The notes: a model not told the origin generated them from the letters alone. A DNA stretch of 64,000 nucleotides from Novosphingobium sp. (GCA_024236235.1 JACKKV010000002.1:1-64000); one strand, 5' to 3'. Shown: positions 52,151 to 61,162, numbered from the stretch's first letter. Made by a program: numbers and translations.

Positions 52151-53410
52151 ATGACCAAATTGAGTGGATCGGACAGCAAGAGCACCCTTTACTGCAGCTT
52201 CTGCGGTAAATCCCAGCACGAGGTGCGCAAGCTGATCGCGGGCCCTACCGTGTTCATCTGCGATGAATGCGTGGAACTGTGCAACGATATCATCCGCGAA
52301 GAAACCAAGGCAGGCATTGCCGGGAAGAAGGATGGCAGCGTCCCGACCCCGCATGAAATCTTCGCCACGCTGAATGATTACGTGATCGGCCAGGATCGCG
52401 CCAAGCGGGTGCTATCGGTCGCGGTTCACAATCATTACAAGCGCCTGAAGCACAGCGGCAAGGCGGGCGATGTGGAACTGGCCAAGTCCAACATCCTGCT
52501 GGTCGGCCCGACCGGATCGGGCAAGACGCTGCTGGCGCAGACGCTTGCGCGCACATTTGATGTGCCCTTTACCATGGCCGACGCCACCACGCTGACCGAA
52601 GCGGGCTATGTCGGCGAGGATGTGGAAAACATCATCCTCAAGCTGCTCCAGTCGTCGGATTACAACGTCGAGAAGGCGCAGCAAGGGATCGTCTATATTG
52701 ACGAGATCGACAAGATCACCCGCAAGGCGGAAAACCCATCAATCACTCGCGACGTGTCAGGCGAAGGCGTGCAGCAGGCGCTGCTCAAGCTGATGGAAGG
52801 CACCACCGCTTCAGTTCCGCCGCAGGGCGGGCGCAAGCATCCGCAGCAGGAATTCCTGCAGGTGGACACCACCAACATCCTGTTCATTTGCGGCGGCGCC
52901 TTTGCGGGCCTCGAAAAGATCATCGCTGACCGGCTGCAGAAGCGTTCGATCGGCTTCGGGGCGCATGTTGCCGACCCGGACAAGCGCCGGGTGGGCGAAC
53001 TGCTGCAGAAGGCGGAGCCGGAAGATCTGCTGAAATTCGGGCTGATTCCCGAATTCGTCGGCCGCCTGCCCGTGATCGCCACGCTGAACGACCTTGATGT
53101 GTCTGCGCTGGTCCAGATCCTGACCGAACCGAAAAACGCGCTGGTCAAGCAGTACAAGAAACTGTTCGAGCTGGAAGATGTCGAATTGACCTTCACTGCC
53201 GATGCGCTCGAAACGATCGCGCAGAAGGCAATCGCCCGCAAGACCGGTGCGCGTGGATTGCGCTCCATCGTCGAAGCGATCCTGCTGGATACGATGTTCG
53301 ACCTGCCCGCGCTGGAAGGCGTCAGCGAAGTGGTGGTGGACAAGGACGTGGTGGAAGGCCGCAAGGAACCCGTCCAGGTTCACGGCAAGAAGAAGGAAGA
53401 AGCGGCCTGA
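52151..53410 (+). CDS. clpX: ATP-dependent Clp protease ATP-binding subunit ClpX
   Basis: 419 aa AAA+ unfoldase. N-terminal C4 zinc finger (Cys15, Cys18, Cys37, Cys40), Walker A GPTGSGKT, Walker B VYIDEIDKI, the LIPEFVGRLP segment and sensor 2 KTGARGLRSI. ATG 52151 has AGGAAAAAGG upstream. It delivers substrates to ClpP; in alphaproteobacteria ClpXP degrades cell-cycle regulators such as CtrA, and a CtrA-pathway gene (chpT) is in this window. The 160-bp gap from clpP may hold its own promoter. Confidence 0.96.
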   Translation: MTKLSGSDSKSTLYCSFCGKSQHEVRKLIAGPTVFICDECVELCNDIIREETKAGIAGKKDGSVPTPHEIFATLNDYVIGQDRAKRVLSVAVHNHYKRLKHSGKAGDVELAKSNILLVGPTGSGKTLLAQTLARTFDVPFTMADATTLTEAGYVGEDVENIILKLLQSSDYNVEKAQQGIVYIDEIDKITRKAENPSITRDVSGEGVQQALLKLMEGTTASVPPQGGRKHPQQEFLQVDTTNILFICGGAFAGLEKIIADRLQKRSIGFGAHVADPDKRRVGELLQKAEPEDLLKFGLIPEFVGRLPVIATLNDLDVSALVQILTEPKNALVKQYKKLFELEDVELTFTADALETIAQKAIARKTGARGLRSIVEAILLDTMFDLPALEGVSEVVVDKDVVEGRKEPVQVHGKKKEEAA

Positions 53411-53442
53411 GGTAAGTTTCTTCCCGTTCGCGGGAAAGCGCC

Positions 53443-54387
53443 TCAGACTCGTTCGTCGGCTTCCAGCGCGCAGCCTGCATTGGCGGCATGTTCCACCTGC
53501 AAGGTGGCGTGATGAATGCCAAACGTCGCCTCCAGCTGATGCGCCAGCTCATGCAGGAAGCCATCGCCCGGATGCCCGCCCGGCATGACCAGATGCGCGG
53601 TCAGCGCGGTTTCTGTGGTGCTCATTGGCCAGATATGCAGGTCATGCACGGAATGGACGCCGGCACGTGAAAGCAGGAAGTGGCGGACCGCACCTTCGTC
53701 TATCCCGGCGGGCACTGCCAGCAGGGCCATCGCCACGCTGTCTTTCAGCAGTCCCCAGGTGCCCCAGGCGATCACGGCCACGATCACCAGGCTGGTGAGC
53801 GGATCGATCCATAGCCTGCCCGTCAGCACGATCAGCAGCCCTGCCAGCACCACACCCGCAGACACCAGCGCATCGGCAGCCATATGCAGGAAGGCGCCGC
53901 GAATGTTGATGTCGTGTTTGCGCCCGCGCATGAACAGCAGCGCGGTGGCCGTGTTGATCGCGATGCCAATGGCGGCCACGATCATCACCGTTTCGCCTTC
54001 TACCGGGGCGGGTTGCCACAGGCGGCGTAGCGTTTCGATCAGGATCATGCCCAGCGCCACCAGCAGCAGGGCGGCATTGGCCATGGCGGCGAGAATCGAC
54101 CCCGATTTCAGCCCATAGGTAAAGCGTGCGCTCGGCGGTCTCCTGGCCGCCACGCTGGCCGCCCATGCGATCAGCAGGCAGAGCACGTCTGACAGATTGT
54201 GCCCGGCATCTGCAATCAACGCCATTGATCCTGCGATCCAGCCATAGATCGCCTCGACGGCTACGAAGCCGGAATTGAGCACCACGCCAATGGCAAAGGC
54301 GCGCCCGAAATCCGCCGGTGCATGGCTATGAGCATGCCCGTGCCCATGGCTGTGCGTGTGATCATGATGATGGTGCCCCGCGCTCAT
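53443..54387 (-). CDS. cation diffusion facilitator (CzcD/ZitB-like zinc exporter)
   Basis: 314 aa. His-rich cytosolic N-terminus (MSAGHHHHDHTHSHGHGHAH), six membrane helices and a C-terminal metallochaperone-like domain (HSVHDLHIWPMSTTETALTA). The transport site is DAGHNLSD in helix 2 and HMAADAL in helix 5, i.e. the Zn-type HD-HD set. Exports Zn(II), possibly Co/Cd, with proton antiport. ATG 54387 chosen because family proteins begin at the His-rich region. 4 bp from mtgA. Confidence 0.9.
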   Translation of the reverse strand: MSAGHHHHDHTHSHGHGHAHSHAPADFGRAFAIGVVLNSGFVAVEAIYGWIAGSMALIADAGHNLSDVLCLLIAWAASVAARRPPSARFTYGLKSGSILAAMANAALLLVALGMILIETLRRLWQPAPVEGETVMIVAAIGIAINTATALLFMRGRKHDINIRGAFLHMAADALVSAGVVLAGLLIVLTGRLWIDPLTSLVIVAVIAWGTWGLLKDSVAMALLAVPAGIDEGAVRHFLLSRAGVHSVHDLHIWPMSTTETALTAHLVMPGGHPGDGFLHELAHQLEATFGIHHATLQVEHAANAGCALEADERV

Positions 54388-54391
54388 CCGT

Positions 54392-55147
54392 TTACTCGTA
54401 AACGCAGGAATCAAGGCCGTCACGCCGGACCACGCCGATACGCGCGGCAATCGTGTTGCCGTAACGGCGGGTAAAGCCGGTTGGGTTCACTACCGCGCGT
54501 TTCTTGGGCAGGGGCAGGGCGGCAGCCATGCGGGCGGCTTCGCTGCGCGAAAGGCGTGCCGCAGAATGGTGGAAATAGCGTTGGGAGCCAGCTTCCACCC
54601 CATATGTGCCGATGCCGGTTTCGGCGACGTTGAGATAGACCTCCATGATCCGCCGTTTGCCCCATAATTGTTCGATCAGGACGGTGAACCATGCCTCCAG
54701 TCCCTTGCGGATATAACCACCGCCCTGCCACAGGAAGACGTTCTTGGCTGTTTGCTGGCTGATCGACGATCCGCCGCGGATTCGCCCGCCGTTTTTTTCG
54801 GCGCGGGCGTTGCGTTCCATCGCCTTCTCGATCGCCTCGCGGTCGAACCCGTCATGCAGGCAGAACTTGCCGTCTTCCGCCGCGATCACGGCAGACACCA
54901 TGTTGCGGTCAATGCGCGAAAGCGGGGTCCAGTCCTTGGTGATACCGTTTCCGTCAAGCAGCATCGTGGCGGTGACGGGGATGGGCACGAAGCGGAACAG
55001 GAGGACAGAGCCGATGCTCCAGATCAGGAAGATCGCGATCACCCACCACACCAGCCGCGCCAGTGTGAGCTTGCGCGCCCGTCGTACCCGGCGCACGCCA
55101 GGAAAAAGCACGATCTTGTCGCCCGGGTTTTTGCGATTCTCGCTCAC
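54392..55147 (-). CDS. mtgA: monofunctional peptidoglycan glycosyltransferase
   Basis: About 251 aa. One N-terminal membrane helix (WWVIAIFLIWSIGSVLLF), then the GT51 domain: AAEDGKFCLHDGFD with the catalytic Glu, GGSSISQQTAKNVFLWQG, and KRRIMEVYLNVAETGIGTYG. It polymerises lipid II glycan strands without a transpeptidase domain. GTG 55147 is used because AGAG lies eight bases upstream; a TTG two codons earlier is possible. Confidence 0.92.
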   Translation of the reverse strand: MSENRKNPGDKIVLFPGVRRVRRARKLTLARLVWWVIAIFLIWSIGSVLLFRFVPIPVTATMLLDGNGITKDWTPLSRIDRNMVSAVIAAEDGKFCLHDGFDREAIEKAMERNARAEKNGGRIRGGSSISQQTAKNVFLWQGGGYIRKGLEAWFTVLIEQLWGKRRIMEVYLNVAETGIGTYGVEAGSQRYFHHSAARLSRSEAARMAAALPLPKKRAVVNPTGFTRRYGNTIAARIGVVRRDGLDSCVYE

Positions 55148-55212
55148 GCGCAAGCTCTAGCGCGAGGAAATGCGCCTGTCGCGCCCTTCGATGCGGTTGC
55201 ATGGTGGACAAA

Positions 55213-55235
55213 CGGGGGTGGCGAAACCACCCCCG
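55213..55235 (-). terminator. intrinsic terminator of rpoH
   Basis: Nine-pair stem CGGGGGTGG / CCACCCCCG with a five-base loop, followed on the minus strand by TTTGTCC. It is 12 bp downstream of the rpoH stop, between rpoH and mtgA. Confidence 0.75.
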
Positions 55236-55247
55236 CAATCCCGTTGA

Positions 55248-56165
55248 TCAGCCAAGTGCCGCCGTCGGCATCAGCCGTTCGCCGGCGATGCGCTGCATCG
55301 CCTTTTGCAATTTTTCAAAGGCGCGCACTTCGATCTGGCGGATGCGTTCGCGTGACACATCATAGACCTGGCTGAGCTCTTCCAGCGTCTGCGGTTCGTC
55401 CACCAGCCGCCGTTCCGTCAGGATATGGCGTTCCCGCTCGTTCAGGCTTTCCATCGCTTCGGCCAGCATTTCGTGATGCAGAGCGGCCTCTTCAGCTTCG
55501 GCGACGGTTTCATCCTGCAGCGGGCGGTCATCGGTCAGCCAGTCCTGCCACTGGCCCGAGCCTTCCTCGTCCGAGCGCATGGAGACGTTGAGCGACGCAT
55601 CGCCCCCCATCAGCATGCGCCGGTTCATGTTGATGACTTCCTGTTCGGGCACGCCCAGGTCCGTGGCGATCTTGGCCACATCGTCAGGGTGAAGATCCGT
55701 GTCCTCGTAAGCGTCGAGGTTCTTCTTCATCCGGCGCAGGTTGAAGAACAGCTTCTTCTGCGCGGCGGTAGTGCCCATTTTCACCAGGCTCCAGCTGCGC
55801 AGGATAAATTCCTGCATGCTGGCCTTGATCCACCACATGGCATAGGTGGCCAGGCGGAAGCCGCGATCGGGTTCGAACTTCTTGACGCCCTGCATCAGGC
55901 CGACATTGCCTTCGGAAATGAGATCGGACACGGGCAGGCCATAGCCGCGATAGCCCATGGCGATCTTGGCCACCAGCCGCAGATGGCTGGTGACGAGCTG
56001 CGCGGCAGCTTCGGGATCTTCATGCTCCTGATAGCGTTTGGCGAGCATATATTCCTGCTCTGCCGTCAGCACCGGGAATTTCTTGATTTCCGCCAGATAG
56101 CGGTTGAGACTCTGCTCCCCGCCAAGCGCGGGCAGGCTGGTCTTCGTAGGTTTGGTCTCGCTCAC
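55248..56165 (-). CDS. rpoH: RNA polymerase sigma-32 factor
   Basis: 305 aa heat-shock sigma factor. Region 2 contains SHLRLVAKIAMGYRGYGLP and FRLATYAMWWIKASMQEFIL; the RpoH box follows as SLVKMGTTAAQKKLFFNLRR; region 4 has EELSQVYDVSRERIRQIEVR. GTG 56165 is preceded by GGGAAAGAA; no nearby ATG keeps the N-terminus. Alphaproteobacteria often carry more than one rpoH; only this copy is visible. Confidence 0.95.
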   Translation of the reverse strand: MSETKPTKTSLPALGGEQSLNRYLAEIKKFPVLTAEQEYMLAKRYQEHEDPEAAAQLVTSHLRLVAKIAMGYRGYGLPVSDLISEGNVGLMQGVKKFEPDRGFRLATYAMWWIKASMQEFILRSWSLVKMGTTAAQKKLFFNLRRMKKNLDAYEDTDLHPDDVAKIATDLGVPEQEVINMNRRMLMGGDASLNVSMRSDEEGSGQWQDWLTDDRPLQDETVAEAEEAALHHEMLAEAMESLNERERHILTERRLVDEPQTLEELSQVYDVSRERIRQIEVRAFEKLQKAMQRIAGERLMPTAALG

Positions 56166-56242
56166 TTCTTTCCCTTACCTTTCGCGTCGACCGCTTTCGA
56201 TGGACCCCTGATGGGCATCCGCCTGGCGCGGCCACATTAGGA

Positions 56243-56273
56243 TGATGGAACAGCTTTTGTTCCTATCACAAGT
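56243..56273 (-). promoter_or_regulatory. possible rpoH promoter with inverted repeat
   Basis: On the minus strand CTTGTGA (56273-56267) and TTCCATCAT (56251-56243) resemble a sigma-32 -35/-10 pair (CTTGAAA, CCCCATNT), 15 bp apart. Between them GGAACA and TGTTCC (56248-56264) form a perfect six-base inverted repeat. Autoregulation by RpoH is a guess from this similarity. Confidence 0.3.
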
Positions 56274-57216
56274 TTGCAATTTTTTCCAGAATTTCCCGCA
56301 TGTCTGCCGGAATTTCGCTGCGAAATTCGTGAGTTTCGCCTGAAATCGGGTGAGTAAAGCCCAGTTCGGCAGCATGCAGCGCCTGCCGGGCAAAACCAGA
56401 ATGCGACAAAATCGGTCTGATTCGAGGATTGGTGCGTCCATAAAGCGGATCGCCCAATAGCGCATGACCGATTGACGCCATGTGAACGCGCACCTGGTGA
56501 GTTCTGCCTGTTTCAAGGCGGCATTCGACCAATGCGGCGCCTGCGAACGCTTCGAGCATGCGGTAATGCGTCACCGCATGTTTGCCACGGGTGGATCTGT
56601 CAGGCAGGATCGCCATTTTCTTGCGATTGGCATCGGACCTGCCGATGCGCGCGTTGACCGTCCCGGAGGGCGGAACCGGCACCCCGTTCACCACCGCCAG
56701 ATAGGCGCGCGTTATCGAATGGTCGGCAAACTGGCGGGCCAGCCCTTCATGCGCCGCGTCGCTTTTCGCTGCGACGATCAGGCCCGAGGTGTCCTTGTCG
56801 ATCCGGTGAACAATGCCGGGGCGCGCGATGCCGTTAATGCCGGACAGTTGCCCCCGGCAATGGTGCAGCAGCGCGTTGACCAGCGTACCGTCAGGATTGC
56901 CGGCGGCGGGATGGACCACCAGCCCGGCGGGCTTGTCGATCACGATCAGATGTTCATCCTCGAACGCCACGACCAGCGGAATGTCCTGCGGCCGGGCGGG
57001 CGCCGCGGCCAGGGCTGGCAATTCGATGGTGAATGCGGTTTCCGCGGCGGCCTTCGCTGACGGAGAGGATGCGGCTGTCCCGTCCAGCAGGACGCGCCCT
57101 TCGGCGATCAGCGTCTTTACCCGCTCGCGCGATAGTCCGGTCGCGTCAGCCAGCGCCTTGTCCAGCCGCTGGCCACCATCGCTGATCGTGCCGCTGATGA
57201 CTTCCCTGTCCCCCAT
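56266..57216 (-). CDS. rluD: 23S rRNA pseudouridine synthase RluD-type
   Basis: 316 aa. N-terminal S4 RNA-binding domain (GQRLDKALADATGLSRERVK, about 14-80) and the RluA-family catalytic domain with GIVHRIDKDTSGLIV, where the Asp after HRID motif Arg-Ile is the catalytic residue; ETGRTHQVRVH and GDPLYG follow. RluD modifies helix 69 of 23S rRNA; RluC-type activity cannot be excluded. ATG 57216 lies 9 bp from the divergent JAMM gene start. Confidence 0.9.
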   Translation of the reverse strand: MGDREVISGTISDGGQRLDKALADATGLSRERVKTLIAEGRVLLDGTAASSPSAKAAAETAFTIELPALAAAPARPQDIPLVVAFEDEHLIVIDKPAGLVVHPAAGNPDGTLVNALLHHCRGQLSGINGIARPGIVHRIDKDTSGLIVAAKSDAAHEGLARQFADHSITRAYLAVVNGVPVPPSGTVNARIGRSDANRKKMAILPDRSTRGKHAVTHYRMLEAFAGAALVECRLETGRTHQVRVHMASIGHALLGDPLYGRTNPRIRPILSHSGFARQALHAAELGFTHPISGETHEFRSEIPADMREILEKIANL

Positions 57217-57225
57217 GCTAACTAG

Positions 57226-57627
57226 ATGGCTATGGAGTTGCTGGTGACAAGGGCGCTGTTGCATCAATTGCGGGATCGTGCCGCTGCTGCGCATCCACGC
57301 GAAGCGTGCGGCATCCTGCTGGGGCGTGATGACCGGATCGCGGAAGCGCGGGGCTGCGCCAATGTTCATCCCGATCCGGCCAGCCATTTCGAGATCGACC
57401 CGCAGGCGCTGATCGATGCGCATCGGGCGGCGCGCGCTGGCGGACCTGCGGTGATCGGCTATTATCACTCTCACCCGCAGGGTGCGGCGGAACCCTCGGC
57501 GGCGGACAGGGCCAGCGCTGCTTGCGACGGGCGGGTGTGGGCGATCATCGCCGGGCAGGAGGTGTGTTTCTGGCGTGATGGCGAAAGGGGGTTTTTGCCG
57601 CTTTCATACAGCGTCACGGATGGGTAA
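57226..57627 (+). CDS. JAMM/JAB1-type metallopeptidase (M67 family)
   Basis: 133 aa, a minimal JAMM domain. Catalytic Glu26 in REACGILLG, zinc ligands His81 and His83 in YYHSHPQG, and Ser91/Asp94 completing the HxHx7SxxD pattern. Bacterial relatives process sulfur-carrier ubiquitin-like proteins or remove C-terminal residues in cofactor pathways, but no partner is adjacent, so the substrate is unknown. Divergent from rluD, only 9 bp between start codons. Confidence 0.88.
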   Translation: MAMELLVTRALLHQLRDRAAAAHPREACGILLGRDDRIAEARGCANVHPDPASHFEIDPQALIDAHRAARAGGPAVIGYYHSHPQGAAEPSAADRASAACDGRVWAIIAGQEVCFWRDGERGFLPLSYSVTDG

Positions 57628-57724
57628 GGCGGTGTGCGTGCGGCGCGGGCATGGTGGAAGCGCCGCGCTTTTCGACTAATATCGTTTGCACAATGTTATA
57701 TCTGACAGGAAACGCATCCTCGAC

Positions 57725-58369
57725 ATGAACGAAACCAACCCGCTCGATCTCGCCAGCCAGCTATGTTCGCGTCTGTGCCATGACCTGTTGAGCCCGGTCG
57801 GGGCGCTGTCCAACGGGCTGGAACTGCTGGCGGATGAAAAAGACCCGGAAATGCGCCAGCGCTGCATGGAACTGCTCGAACAGAGCGCGCGCATTTCGGC
57901 GGACAAGCTCAAATTCTTCCGGCTCGCCTTTGGCGCGGCAGGCGGGTTTGGCGACATGGTTGCAGCAGACGAGCCGCGCAGCCTGATTGATGCGCTGGTG
58001 CGCAACAATGACCGGGTGACGATCAACTGGGCGCTGGGGCTTGCCGAAATGTCGAAGCCGGCGGTCAAGGTGCTGCTCAATTTCGCGCAGCTCGGCATTG
58101 ATGCGCTGGTGCGCGGCGGAACGCTGGATATCGGCATGGAGATGCGCGAGGGTGCCGCAGAAATTGTGGTCCGCGCAACCGGCCCGAAGATCGCGTTCGA
58201 TCCCACGATTGGCAAGGCGCTGGACGGTTCACTGCCAGCGGACGAGGTGTCGAGCCGCACCGCCGCCGCGCATATGCTGTGCCTGCTCGCCGCGCAAACG
58301 GGCGGGGGGCTGCAATATGCGCTGAGCGAGGATGCGCTGGTGCTGGGTGCGGTGCTGCCTGAGGGGTGA
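57725..58369 (+). CDS. chpT: histidine phosphotransferase ChpT
   Basis: 214 aa. The N-terminal helix pair holds SRLCHDLLSPVGALSNGLEL with phosphoacceptor His19, and the C-terminal half is a degenerate HATPase-like domain without ATP-binding boxes, as in ChpT. In alphaproteobacteria it passes phosphate from CckA to CtrA and CpdR, controlling cell cycle and motility. The start at 57725 (MNETNPLDLA) matches the family; an upstream ATG 57686 is possible. Strong taxonomic marker for the window. Confidence 0.9.
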   Translation: MNETNPLDLASQLCSRLCHDLLSPVGALSNGLELLADEKDPEMRQRCMELLEQSARISADKLKFFRLAFGAAGGFGDMVAADEPRSLIDALVRNNDRVTINWALGLAEMSKPAVKVLLNFAQLGIDALVRGGTLDIGMEMREGAAEIVVRATGPKIAFDPTIGKALDGSLPADEVSSRTAAAHMLCLLAAQTGGGLQYALSEDALVLGAVLPEG

Positions 58370-58393
58370 TCAGGCGATGAGGGCCATCTGCGC

Positions 58394-59095
58394 ATGAACG
58401 AGCTGGTCCATCGCGAGGTCGACTCGCCCAATCACAATCTGCGCAAACTGCCTGTGTCCATGGTGGTGCTCCATTACACCGGCATGGAAAGTGCCGCCGC
58501 CGCGCTGGAGCGGATGTGCGATCCGCAGGCCGAGGTGTCGGCCCATTACATGATTGACGAGGATGGCACGGTTTGCCGCCTGATCGACGAGGCGCGCCGG
58601 GCCTGGCATGCCGGGCGCAGTTACTGGCGCGGGATCACTGATGTGAATTCCGCGAGCATCGGGATTGAACTGGTCAACCCCGGTCACGAATTTGATTATC
58701 GTCCCTTCACTGACAGGCAGATGGAGGCCTTGCTGCCCTTGCTGGCCGATATCATCCAGCGGCACGACATTCCGCGCGCCAATGTGGTGGGCCATTCGGA
58801 CATTGCGCCCGCCCGCAAACAGGATCCGGGCGAATTGTTCGACTGGGAAGCGCTGTCTGCGCGCAGGCTCGCCCTGCCCACACCGGATCTCTCGCTGGGC
58901 AATCTCTTTCCCAATGACGGGGCCTTCTTCCTGGGTCTGGAACGCTTCGGCTATGACATCTCGGACCAGCAGGCGGCGGTGACTGCGTTCCAGCGCCGCT
59001 GGCGTCCGCGCAAGATCGATGGCGCGATCGACAATGAAATCGGAGCCATCTTGTCTGCCTTGTTGCTGGACCGCGACCGGGGCATGACACGTTGA
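58394..59095 (+). CDS. N-acetylmuramoyl-L-alanine amidase
   Basis: 233 aa, AmiD-like amidase_2 domain. Zinc ligands His27 (VVLHYTG), His134 and Asp144 (VVGHSDIAPARKQDPG), with SAHYMIDEDGTVCRLIDE and AWHAGRS in between. The C-terminal 70 residues (FLGLERFGYDISDQQAAVTA to RRWRPRKIDG) form a peptidoglycan-binding-like helical domain. No signal peptide is evident, suggesting a cytosolic anhydromuropeptide role (AmpD-like) or an undetected signal. Confidence 0.9.
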   Translation: MNELVHREVDSPNHNLRKLPVSMVVLHYTGMESAAAALERMCDPQAEVSAHYMIDEDGTVCRLIDEARRAWHAGRSYWRGITDVNSASIGIELVNPGHEFDYRPFTDRQMEALLPLLADIIQRHDIPRANVVGHSDIAPARKQDPGELFDWEALSARRLALPTPDLSLGNLFPNDGAFFLGLERFGYDISDQQAAVTAFQRRWRPRKIDGAIDNEIGAILSALLLDRDRGMTR

Positions 59096-59211
59096 GGCCG
59101 GGCGTTGGCTGACTGCGAGATATCCACAGTGTGATTCGGTGCTTTGCAAATTCTCGCTTATTTATTTGCAGAGGGGAAAAATCCCCGACGCAGGATGGAA
59201 GGGGACACGCA

Positions 59212-59922
59212 ATGACACGAAAACTCCTGGCCGAGTTGTTCGGCACTTTCTGGCTTGTATTTGGCGGCTGTGGTTCTGCCGTGCTCGCTGCGGCCTTTCC
59301 CGATCTGGGGATCGGTTTTGCAGGCGTCGCGCTCGCGTTCGGCCTGACCGTCCTGACTATGGCCTATGCGGTTGGCGGCATATCGGGCGGGCACTTCAAC
59401 CCCGCTGTTTCACTCGGGCTTGCAGTCAGTGGACGATTCTCCTGGGCCGAACTTATCCCGTACTGGGTGGCGCAGGTCATCGGCGCCTTCGCGGCAGCGG
59501 GCATTCTGTTTGTCATCGCGTCAGGCCAGCCAGGCTGGACACCGGGTGGCTTTGCCTCGAACGGATTTGGCGATCTGTCACCGGGCGGCTATTCGATGCA
59601 GGCTGCGCTGCTGATCGAAGTGGTGCTGACAGCCGGCTTCCTGATCGTGATTCTCGGTTCAACCTCGTCCAAGGTGCCGGGCGGCTTTGCGCCGATCGCG
59701 ATCGGGCTTGCGCTGACCCTGATTCACCTGATCTCCATTCCGGTGACGAACACCTCCGTCAATCCGGCGCGTTCGACTGGCGTCGCCTTCTATGCGGAAA
59801 CTGCGGCGGTGGGGCAGCTCTGGCTGTTCTGGCTCGCGCCGCTGGTTGGTGGTGCCATCGGTGCTGCGATCTGGCGCTATCTGCTGGCATCCGATGAATC
59901 GCTCGAAGCTCTCGGTGGCTAG
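59212..59922 (+). CDS. aqpZ: aquaporin Z
   Basis: 236 aa, six helices and two half-helices. NPA boxes are HFNPAVSLG (Asn63) and SVNPARSTG (about 184), and the selectivity filter region fits water-specific aquaporins (AqpZ) rather than glycerol facilitators. ATG 59212 follows GGAAGGGG. Located between the amidase and rnpB. Confidence 0.94.
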   Translation: MTRKLLAELFGTFWLVFGGCGSAVLAAAFPDLGIGFAGVALAFGLTVLTMAYAVGGISGGHFNPAVSLGLAVSGRFSWAELIPYWVAQVIGAFAAAGILFVIASGQPGWTPGGFASNGFGDLSPGGYSMQAALLIEVVLTAGFLIVILGSTSSKVPGGFAPIAIGLALTLIHLISIPVTNTSVNPARSTGVAFYAETAAVGQLWLFWLAPLVGGAIGAAIWRYLLASDESLEALGG

Positions 59923-59959
59923 GGTTGGTGCACTCTGGCTGGTCAACCGGCCGGAGTGC

Positions 59960-59968
59960 CCCTATATT
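59960..59968 (+). promoter_or_regulatory. probable rnpB promoter -10 region
   Basis: CCCTATATT ends a few bases before the rnpB 5' end (59973), giving a TATATT -10 box at about the right distance; a clear -35 is not obvious in the GC-rich upstream sequence. Confidence 0.4.
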
Positions 59969-59972
59969 GGTC

Positions 59973-60400
59973 GTGTCAGGGGGCCGGGCAGCCGCGTTGG
60001 GGCTTGCGCTCCACCGAGGAAAGTCCGGGCTCCACGAAGCAAGGGTGGCGGGTAACGCCCGCCGGGGGTGACCCCAGGGAAAGTGCCACAGAGAGAATAC
60101 CGCCGATGGAACGCCCGCTCAGGCGGGTTTCACAGGCAAGGGTGAAAGGGTGCGGCAAGAGCGCACCGGGGCGCTGGCAACAGGGCCCGCATGGCAAACC
60201 CCACCCGGAGCAAGACCGAATAGGGGCGGCGCGCCTGCGTCCTTCGGGGCAAGGGCAGGTGAGTTTCGCACCAGTCGCCCGGGTTGGTTGCTTGAGCCAT
60301 GCGGCAACGCATGGCGTAGATGAATGGCTGCCATTGCGGATACGGTCTCCGGTGAGATACCGTCCGCGATACAGAACCCGGCTTACAGGCCCCCTGACAC
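59973..60400 (+). ncRNA. rnpB: RNase P RNA, bacterial type A
   Basis: Terminal helix P1 is perfect: GTGTCAGGGGGCC (from 59973) pairs with GGCCCCCTGACAC (to 60400). The conserved core GAGGAAAGTCCGGGCTCC is at about 60017, and ACAGAGAGAATACCGCC follows at about 60087. Length about 428 nt fits alphaproteobacterial type A RNase P, the catalytic RNA that matures tRNA 5' ends. Its 3' end overlaps the convergent phosphatase gene. Confidence 0.95.
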
Positions 60401-61162
60401 TTCACTTTCGCTCATGCGAACGACGTAAATTGCCTCCGCTTCGTCGCGGGCCTGGAGAAACCGCCGTTCGCTTCCTTCCAGCACCAGCGCGGTCAGGCGG
60501 CCGTGGCGATACGCGCCGGTATCAATACCGATGCGGTTGGCGCGCAATTGCACCTCGCGCGTGATGGTGTGGCCATGCACTACGACATGGCTGTGCGGCG
60601 ACTGATGCGAAAGGAAAGGCTCGCGAATCCAGCGAAGGTCACTGGTCTTCTGTTTTTTCAGCGGCTGATCGGGGGCGATCCCGGCATGGACGAACAGATA
60701 ATCGCCCACCTCCACCATATTTTCGAAGCTTTCCACGAACGCCTTGTGCCGCCCCGGTATCGCGTGCAGCAGGGCCTGCCGAACGCCCTCGAAATCGGTG
60801 ATGTCGAGACTGGCCGGGTCAATGCCATAGCTTTCAAGCGTTTCGGTCCCGCCATAACGCAGGAAATGCACCAGCACGGCCGGATTTGTCATGCAGGACA
60901 GCAGCATTTCTTCGTGATTGCCGCTGATGATCCGCATTTCGCGGCGCAATTGCCAGTCCAGGACATAATCGACCACCGCCCTGCTGTGCGGACCTCGGTC
61001 AATCAGATCGCCCAGCATGATGACGGTGCTGCGCGCTGACCGTGCCGCGCGATTATCCTCTTCGATTGCGCAGGCAAGCGCGTGCAGCAGGTCCAGCCGG
61101 CCATGCACATCGCCTATGGCATAGACCCGCCGCCCCGCCGGAACGGCGGGCTTGCTGGTCAT
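60383..61162 (-). CDS. serine/threonine-type metallophosphatase
   Basis: About 259 aa calcineurin-like phosphoesterase of the PrpA/PphA group. Metal motifs: AIGDVHGRLDLL, LGDLIDRGP, SGNHEEML, then VHAGI and VHGHT. ATG 61162 (MTSKPAVPAGRRVYAIGDVHG) fits family N-termini; an in-frame ATG 18 codons upstream is less convincing. The last six codons overlap the 3' strand of the RNase P RNA P1 helix. Confidence 0.87.
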   Translation of the reverse strand: MTSKPAVPAGRRVYAIGDVHGRLDLLHALACAIEEDNRAARSARSTVIMLGDLIDRGPHSRAVVDYVLDWQLRREMRIISGNHEEMLLSCMTNPAVLVHFLRYGGTETLESYGIDPASLDITDFEGVRQALLHAIPGRHKAFVESFENMVEVGDYLFVHAGIAPDQPLKKQKTSDLRWIREPFLSHQSPHSHVVVHGHTITREVQLRANRIGIDTGAYRHGRLTALVLEGSERRFLQARDEAEAIYVVRMSESEVSGGL

